From Candidatus Hydrogenedentota bacterium (GTDB lineage: Bacteria > Hydrogenedentota > Hydrogenedentia > Hydrogenedentales > SLHB01): 9,720 bases of DNA. The stretch covers positions 1-9,720 of the forward strand of contig SLSB01000338.1 of NCBI GenBank assembly GCA_007130675.1, written 5' to 3'. Below the pieces are notes generated by a model. That model was not told the DNA's origin and did not search any database. It was given only the letters and a program-made list of their open reading frames with translations. Made by a program: the position numbers and the translations under genes. Of this stretch, positions 6,772 through 9,720 are shown piece after piece (position 1 is the stretch's first letter; every line of letters starts with the position of its first letter).

Positions 6772-7623
6772 ATGCGATACCTCATACTTATCACAACGGT
6801 CATTTTCACAAGCGGTTGCGGCCTCGAATTGCTGATGGGCGCTGCTATCCAGGGGCAGGCGCAAAAAGAGGCCATGAGCGGCGCGAAGCAAACCATCGAT
6901 TACGCGCAGGATGCCAGCTCGCGTATCAGCATCGAGCAGGCGATAACCGCGTATTACGCAGAAACCGGCGAGTATCCGCACTCGCTCGAAGCCCTTACGC
7001 CGGAATGGCTTCCGCGAATTCCTGAGAAAGCAGACGGCACCTCTTTCGGCTACGACCCGGCCACGGGGAAACTGCTGGACGGGCCGGTAGCCTCGGAGGT
7101 CGCGAACGGGACCGCCGAACCGCCGGGCCTGCTCGACAGGGTACCTCTCGAAGAATCGAATCAGGAGCGGCTGATCCGTATTCACGAAGCAATTACCCAC
7201 TACACCCAAGAACAGCGCAGATATCCTCCCTCGCTGCAGGCATTGGTACCCGACTACCTGTCCGCACCCATCAAAACGAGGGATGGCCAGGATTTCGCCT
7301 ACGACCCCACCACCGGGATCGTCTCGGTTCCGCCCCCTCTCCCGGAACCGCTCGGAAGCCGGACGCCCACGGCAGATTTGTCGGAGGGCTATGGCCAGCA
7401 CACGCAGCCTCAGGCCCAGCCACAGCGGCGCGCGCCCGCGGCCGGAGGCGGTCCTATGGGTGAAGCCCTGACCGGCATCGGGATTCAGCAAGAGCTTCAA
7501 CGCTCGATGGGCGGCGGGGGCGCGGCCGGCACGGCGCGGCAACGCATGCGAGGCCAAACAGACCAAGCCATAGAGCAGCGAAACCGCCAACAGGAAGAGG
7601 CCCTGCGCGAACTGGTGCCATAA
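6772..7623 (+). CDS. Probable lipoprotein with two GspG-like repeats
   Basis: The product has 283 residues; the start is fixed by AAAGGAGG (6757-6764) 7 nt before the ATG. The N-terminus is a short hydrophobic signal (residues 3-14) ending at Cys16 in FTSGC, a plausible but imperfect lipobox with Thr rather than Leu at -3. Residues 51-101 and 134-184 are tandem copies of one unit, identical at about 23 of 51 aligned positions without gaps. Each has an amphipathic helix (AITAYY / AITHYT), a YPxSLxAL turn, and a closing DGxxFxYDPxTG. This is the C-terminal layout of type II secretion pseudopilins (GspG), but without the prepilin leader and long N-terminal helix. The rest (about 185-283) is rich in Pro, Gln, Gly and Arg and looks disordered, ending in a charged helix. 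I infer an envelope protein of unknown role. It converges on the PlsC-like gene with 39 bp between. Confidence 0.8.
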   Translation: MRYLILITTVIFTSGCGLELLMGAAIQGQAQKEAMSGAKQTIDYAQDASSRISIEQAITAYYAETGEYPHSLEALTPEWLPRIPEKADGTSFGYDPATGKLLDGPVASEVANGTAEPPGLLDRVPLEESNQERLIRIHEAITHYTQEQRRYPPSLQALVPDYLSAPIKTRDGQDFAYDPTTGIVSVPPPLPEPLGSRTPTADLSEGYGQHTQPQAQPQRRAPAAGGGPMGEALTGIGIQQELQRSMGGGGAAGTARQRMRGQTDQAIEQRNRQQEEALRELVP

Positions 7624-7662
7624 GGGCTCTCTGCTGAGTCGTTTAGGGGTTGCGCAGGACCG

Positions 7663-8436
7663 CTAATCGAGCGGCACAAACTCTGATTCCACACGTTCCC
7701 ATAACGCTTGGGCGAGTTCTTTTCGATCCGTTCCCGAGATGGACGTATCGCCGAAGGTTACCGTGACTTCCGCGCCGCGCAGCCGCAGAATATCTAAGAT
7801 GTGCTCGGTAAACGGCTTGGATGGTCCCCAGTGAATCGCTTCCATGGGGGGAGCATCGCCCGGGAAGGTGCGGTATCCGATAACCGCGTAATGCACCGGC
7901 ATCTGGGTCTGGACGGCTGGTTCGAGCAATGCGGGTTTGAAGGGAAGCACGGCCTTCCCGTCGCCAATGCGGCTTTCCGCGTACATGTGCACGGCGTACC
8001 CCTTTTCGAGCGCCTCCGCAATGCGTGTGTTGATGCTCGTGACATCCGTGCGCCGCAGGCGGTTGACGAAAATGATGCCGACGTTGCGCGTCAGCGTTCC
8101 GATGAGGGGCCACTGCTCCATATCATGGCGCGCTACAAAGGTGCCGCCGATGATGGCACAGAACACCACGCTGTCGATCGAGCTGAGATGATTGCTCACC
8201 GTGAAACAAGGCGCCGGCGGCGGGCTTCCCTGCACGATGGTGCGAAACCCGCACGCGCGCAGTGCGATGCGTGCCCATGTGCGGATGATTGCCGCGCGCA
8301 CACGCAGCCCGGCCTCGACAGACCGCAGCCGCGCCAGAAAGCAAAGGCCCATAAGCAAGCAGAACATGCCGAATGTCCATAGCATGAGAAAGACCACGCG
8401 CCACGATGCTCGGAGATTAACAAGAAATCGTTTCAC
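7663..8436 (-). CDS. PlsC-type 1-acylglycerol-phosphate acyltransferase
   Basis: I choose GTG at 8434-8436 (257 residues): AGGGGA lies just upstream and the protein then opens at KRFLVNLRASWR before its single membrane segment (about 13-34). An in-frame GTG at 8487 would add 17 residues without a good ribosome site. The family transfers acyl chains to lysophosphatidic acid or a related lipid at the inner membrane. Visible motifs are NHLSSID (82-88, with His83 and Asp88 the HX4D catalytic pair), FVNR (123-126), and a motif III region YAESRIGDG (152-160) followed by LPFKPALLEPA. The core Glu154 is kept, but the usual FPEGT is altered, so the true acceptor (lysophosphatidate, lyso-ornithine lipid or another) is open and I give no symbol. 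The product is somewhat shorter than some PlsC proteins but has all core blocks. The C-terminal half of the frame ends normally at TAG. Confidence 0.85.
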   Translation of the reverse strand: MKRFLVNLRASWRVVFLMLWTFGMFCLLMGLCFLARLRSVEAGLRVRAAIIRTWARIALRACGFRTIVQGSPPPAPCFTVSNHLSSIDSVVFCAIIGGTFVARHDMEQWPLIGTLTRNVGIIFVNRLRRTDVTSINTRIAEALEKGYAVHMYAESRIGDGKAVLPFKPALLEPAVQTQMPVHYAVIGYRTFPGDAPPMEAIHWGPSKPFTEHILDILRLRGAEVTVTFGDTSISGTDRKELAQALWERVESEFVPLD

Positions 8437-8524
8437 TGTTCCCCTGCCTCGTCCATTTTTTCCAGAAGAATGCCGGGAATGCAACACATACGCCGCTCAT
8501 CTCATTGTGTTCGAATGCGGAAGC

Positions 8525-8553
8525 ATAATGGCATACCACGACCTCCGCGGCAA
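8525..8553 (-). promoter_or_regulatory. Weak candidate promoter for the PlsC-like gene
   Basis: On the minus strand TTGCCG (8548-8553) and CATTAT (8525-8530) are spaced by 17 bp and the -10 is preceded by TGC. Each hexamer matches consensus at 4 of 6 positions. It would give a leader of about 80 nt before the GTG at 8436. This is the best match I see in the 232-bp gap; readthrough from the aldo/keto reductase is an alternative, since no terminator is evident after 8669. Confidence 0.27.
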
Positions 8554-8668
8554 GCAGGTTATGCGGCGGGCAGTCCCATCCGGAAGACCACGGGGACATT
8601 CACCCACAGCACGCCCAAGGCCCTGTTGCAGGTTTTCGAATCAAGACGATGTCAACACACCGCCGTTC

Positions 8669-9667
8669 TCAATGAATGCGCCGGTCCGCTTCGCCGCACC
8701 ACATGTCGGGATTCCGGCCCAGGTGTTCCTTGAGCGAAGCCGTGCGCGCATCGAGCTGTTCGAGCACCGCATCGTCAAGACGCAGGTCCGCCGCGGCAAG
8801 GTTGCGCTCGAGCTGGGCTTTGGTGCGGCCCCCCACAATGACCGATGCCACCCCCGGCTGGGCCATCAGCCACGCGATGGCCACGCGCGCCATAGGCTCG
8901 CCAAGTTCGTTGCACAAATCCCCAATGCTCCTCAGCGCATTCATTAGCAAATCTTCACAGCCGGGCTCTTCGTGGCGTGTACCATCGCGCTCACAAGAAA
9001 AATGGCGTGTGCGGCGGCGGGCCTCCGGGATCTCGCCGATGGTGTTCCAACGTCCCGCCAGGAGACCCTGCATGACCGGCATGTAGGCCAGAATCCCCAC
9101 GCCATGCTTCCGGCATGCCGGAACAATCTCATACTCGATCGCGCGAAAAAGCAGGTTGTACCCGAGCTGGTTCGAGTCGCATGCGCCCGATTTCATCCAC
9201 GCGTCCAGATGCTTGGGGCCAAAATTCGAGACGCCGATTGCGCGGATCTTACCCTGGTCTTTCAGGCGCAACATCTCAGCGGCGACGTCGTCAAAATGGG
9301 CAGGGTCGCACGGCCAGTGAACCTGGTAGACATCCAGCACATCCGTGCCCAAGCGTTTCAAGCTCCCCTCACATGCCTCACGCAGTCTTTCCACGGGCAT
9401 GCAGTGGTCAGGCGCCACTTTGCTGGCGATATACACATCGTTGCGGCGGGCGCCCAAGGCTTTCCCGAGAACCGTTTCCGAATCGCCGCCGCCGTAATTC
9501 TCGGCCGTGTCAAACAGATTAACCCCAGCGTCGATGGCGGTCTGGACCGCCGCCTCGGCATCGGCACTGTCCTTGTCACCCCAATAGCTGCTATCGCCCA
9601 ACTGCCACGCGCCAAACGCATAGACAGACACGTTCAGCCCGCTGTTTCCAAGAGTGCGGTATTCCAT
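8669..9667 (-). CDS. Aldo/keto reductase, NAD(P)H-dependent
   Basis: I take ATG at 9665-9667 (332 residues), with AGGGGGA 8 nt upstream; a TTG two codons earlier sits too close to that site. The product is a soluble (alpha/beta)8-barrel reductase of carbonyl compounds. The catalytic tetrad is complete: Asp53 and Tyr58 in LFDTAENYG, Lys83 in IASKVAPD, and His118 in YQVHWP. Other marks are the N-terminal YRTLGNSGLNVS, IGVSNFG (144-150), and the C-terminal cofactor-binding stretch VIVGGRTKAQLERNL (276-290), where GGR replaces the more common GAR. An insert with FSCERDGTRHEEPGCE (223-238) carries two Cys and is typical of one common bacterial subgroup. The substrate cannot be told from sequence. 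The gene is complete, with 53 bp upstream to the window edge. The PlsC-like gene lies 232 bp downstream on the same strand. Confidence 0.93.
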   Translation of the reverse strand: MEYRTLGNSGLNVSVYAFGAWQLGDSSYWGDKDSADAEAAVQTAIDAGVNLFDTAENYGGGDSETVLGKALGARRNDVYIASKVAPDHCMPVERLREACEGSLKRLGTDVLDVYQVHWPCDPAHFDDVAAEMLRLKDQGKIRAIGVSNFGPKHLDAWMKSGACDSNQLGYNLLFRAIEYEIVPACRKHGVGILAYMPVMQGLLAGRWNTIGEIPEARRRTRHFSCERDGTRHEEPGCEDLLMNALRSIGDLCNELGEPMARVAIAWLMAQPGVASVIVGGRTKAQLERNLAAADLRLDDAVLEQLDARTASLKEHLGRNPDMWCGEADRRIH

Positions 9668-9720
9668 AAGCAAATTCCCCCTTACTGCCCGAGCAAAACG
9701 ATAGTGTTGCAGATCCCGCG

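Noticed and set aside
6670..7590. 306-residue minus-strand frame opposite the GspG-like lipoprotein
   Set aside because: The plus-strand protein has internal repeats and a perfect Shine-Dalgarno site; the antisense product is Arg-rich without motifs.
8192..8947. 251-residue plus-strand frame across the plsC-reductase gap
   Set aside because: It runs antisense through the start of one recognised gene and the end of another, and shows no domain.

Overview
The window looks like ordinary chromosomal DNA from a GC-rich (roughly 60 %), diderm bacterium. Evidence: two predicted lipoproteins, a P5C dehydrogenase, a PlsC-type acyltransferase, a GspG-like repeat protein and strong Shine-Dalgarno sites. 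The mix (YfhO membrane protein, GspG-like repeat lipoprotein, aldo/keto reductase of a type common in planctomycete-like genomes) fits a Planctomycetes/PVC-like or Candidatus Hydrogenedentota-type lineage. That placement is an impression from protein style, not a proof.

Layout. Positions 1-278 (+) hold the C-terminal end of dihydrolipoamide dehydrogenase. It is followed after 17 bp by a large YfhO-family membrane protein (296-2599, +), probably co-transcribed. A TPR lipoprotein (2608-3714, -) converges on it with only 8 bp between the stops. Upstream of the TPR gene on the same strand lies a complete L-glutamate gamma-semialdehyde (P5C) dehydrogenase, pruA (3914-5545, -). A 452-bp divergent intergenic region (5546-5997) carries a likely pruA promoter, an imperfect 17-bp inverted repeat, and an extended -10 element for the next gene. 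That gene is a small DUF5610-like protein (5998-6516, +), which ends at a textbook hairpin (6550-6579). Then comes a probable lipoprotein with two GspG-like repeats (6772-7623, +). On the minus strand follow a PlsC-type acyltransferase (7663-8436) and an aldo/keto reductase (8669-9667).

How the genes fit together. They do not form one pathway. Lpd serves 2-oxoacid dehydrogenase or glycine-cleavage complexes, PruA the last step of proline catabolism, PlsC membrane-lipid synthesis, and the aldo/keto reductase a carbonyl reduction of unknown substrate. YfhO and the two lipoproteins belong to the envelope. Each of the three central units (pruA, DUF5610 gene, GspG-like lipoprotein) appears to have its own promoter.

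I saw no transposase, integrase, CRISPR array, tRNA, rRNA, toxin-antitoxin pair or defence gene. I do not claim a new multi-gene system. The least explained parts are the tandem GspG-like lipoprotein, the stand-alone DUF5610-like gene, the unassigned middle of the TPR lipoprotein, and the inverted repeat at 5767-5828.
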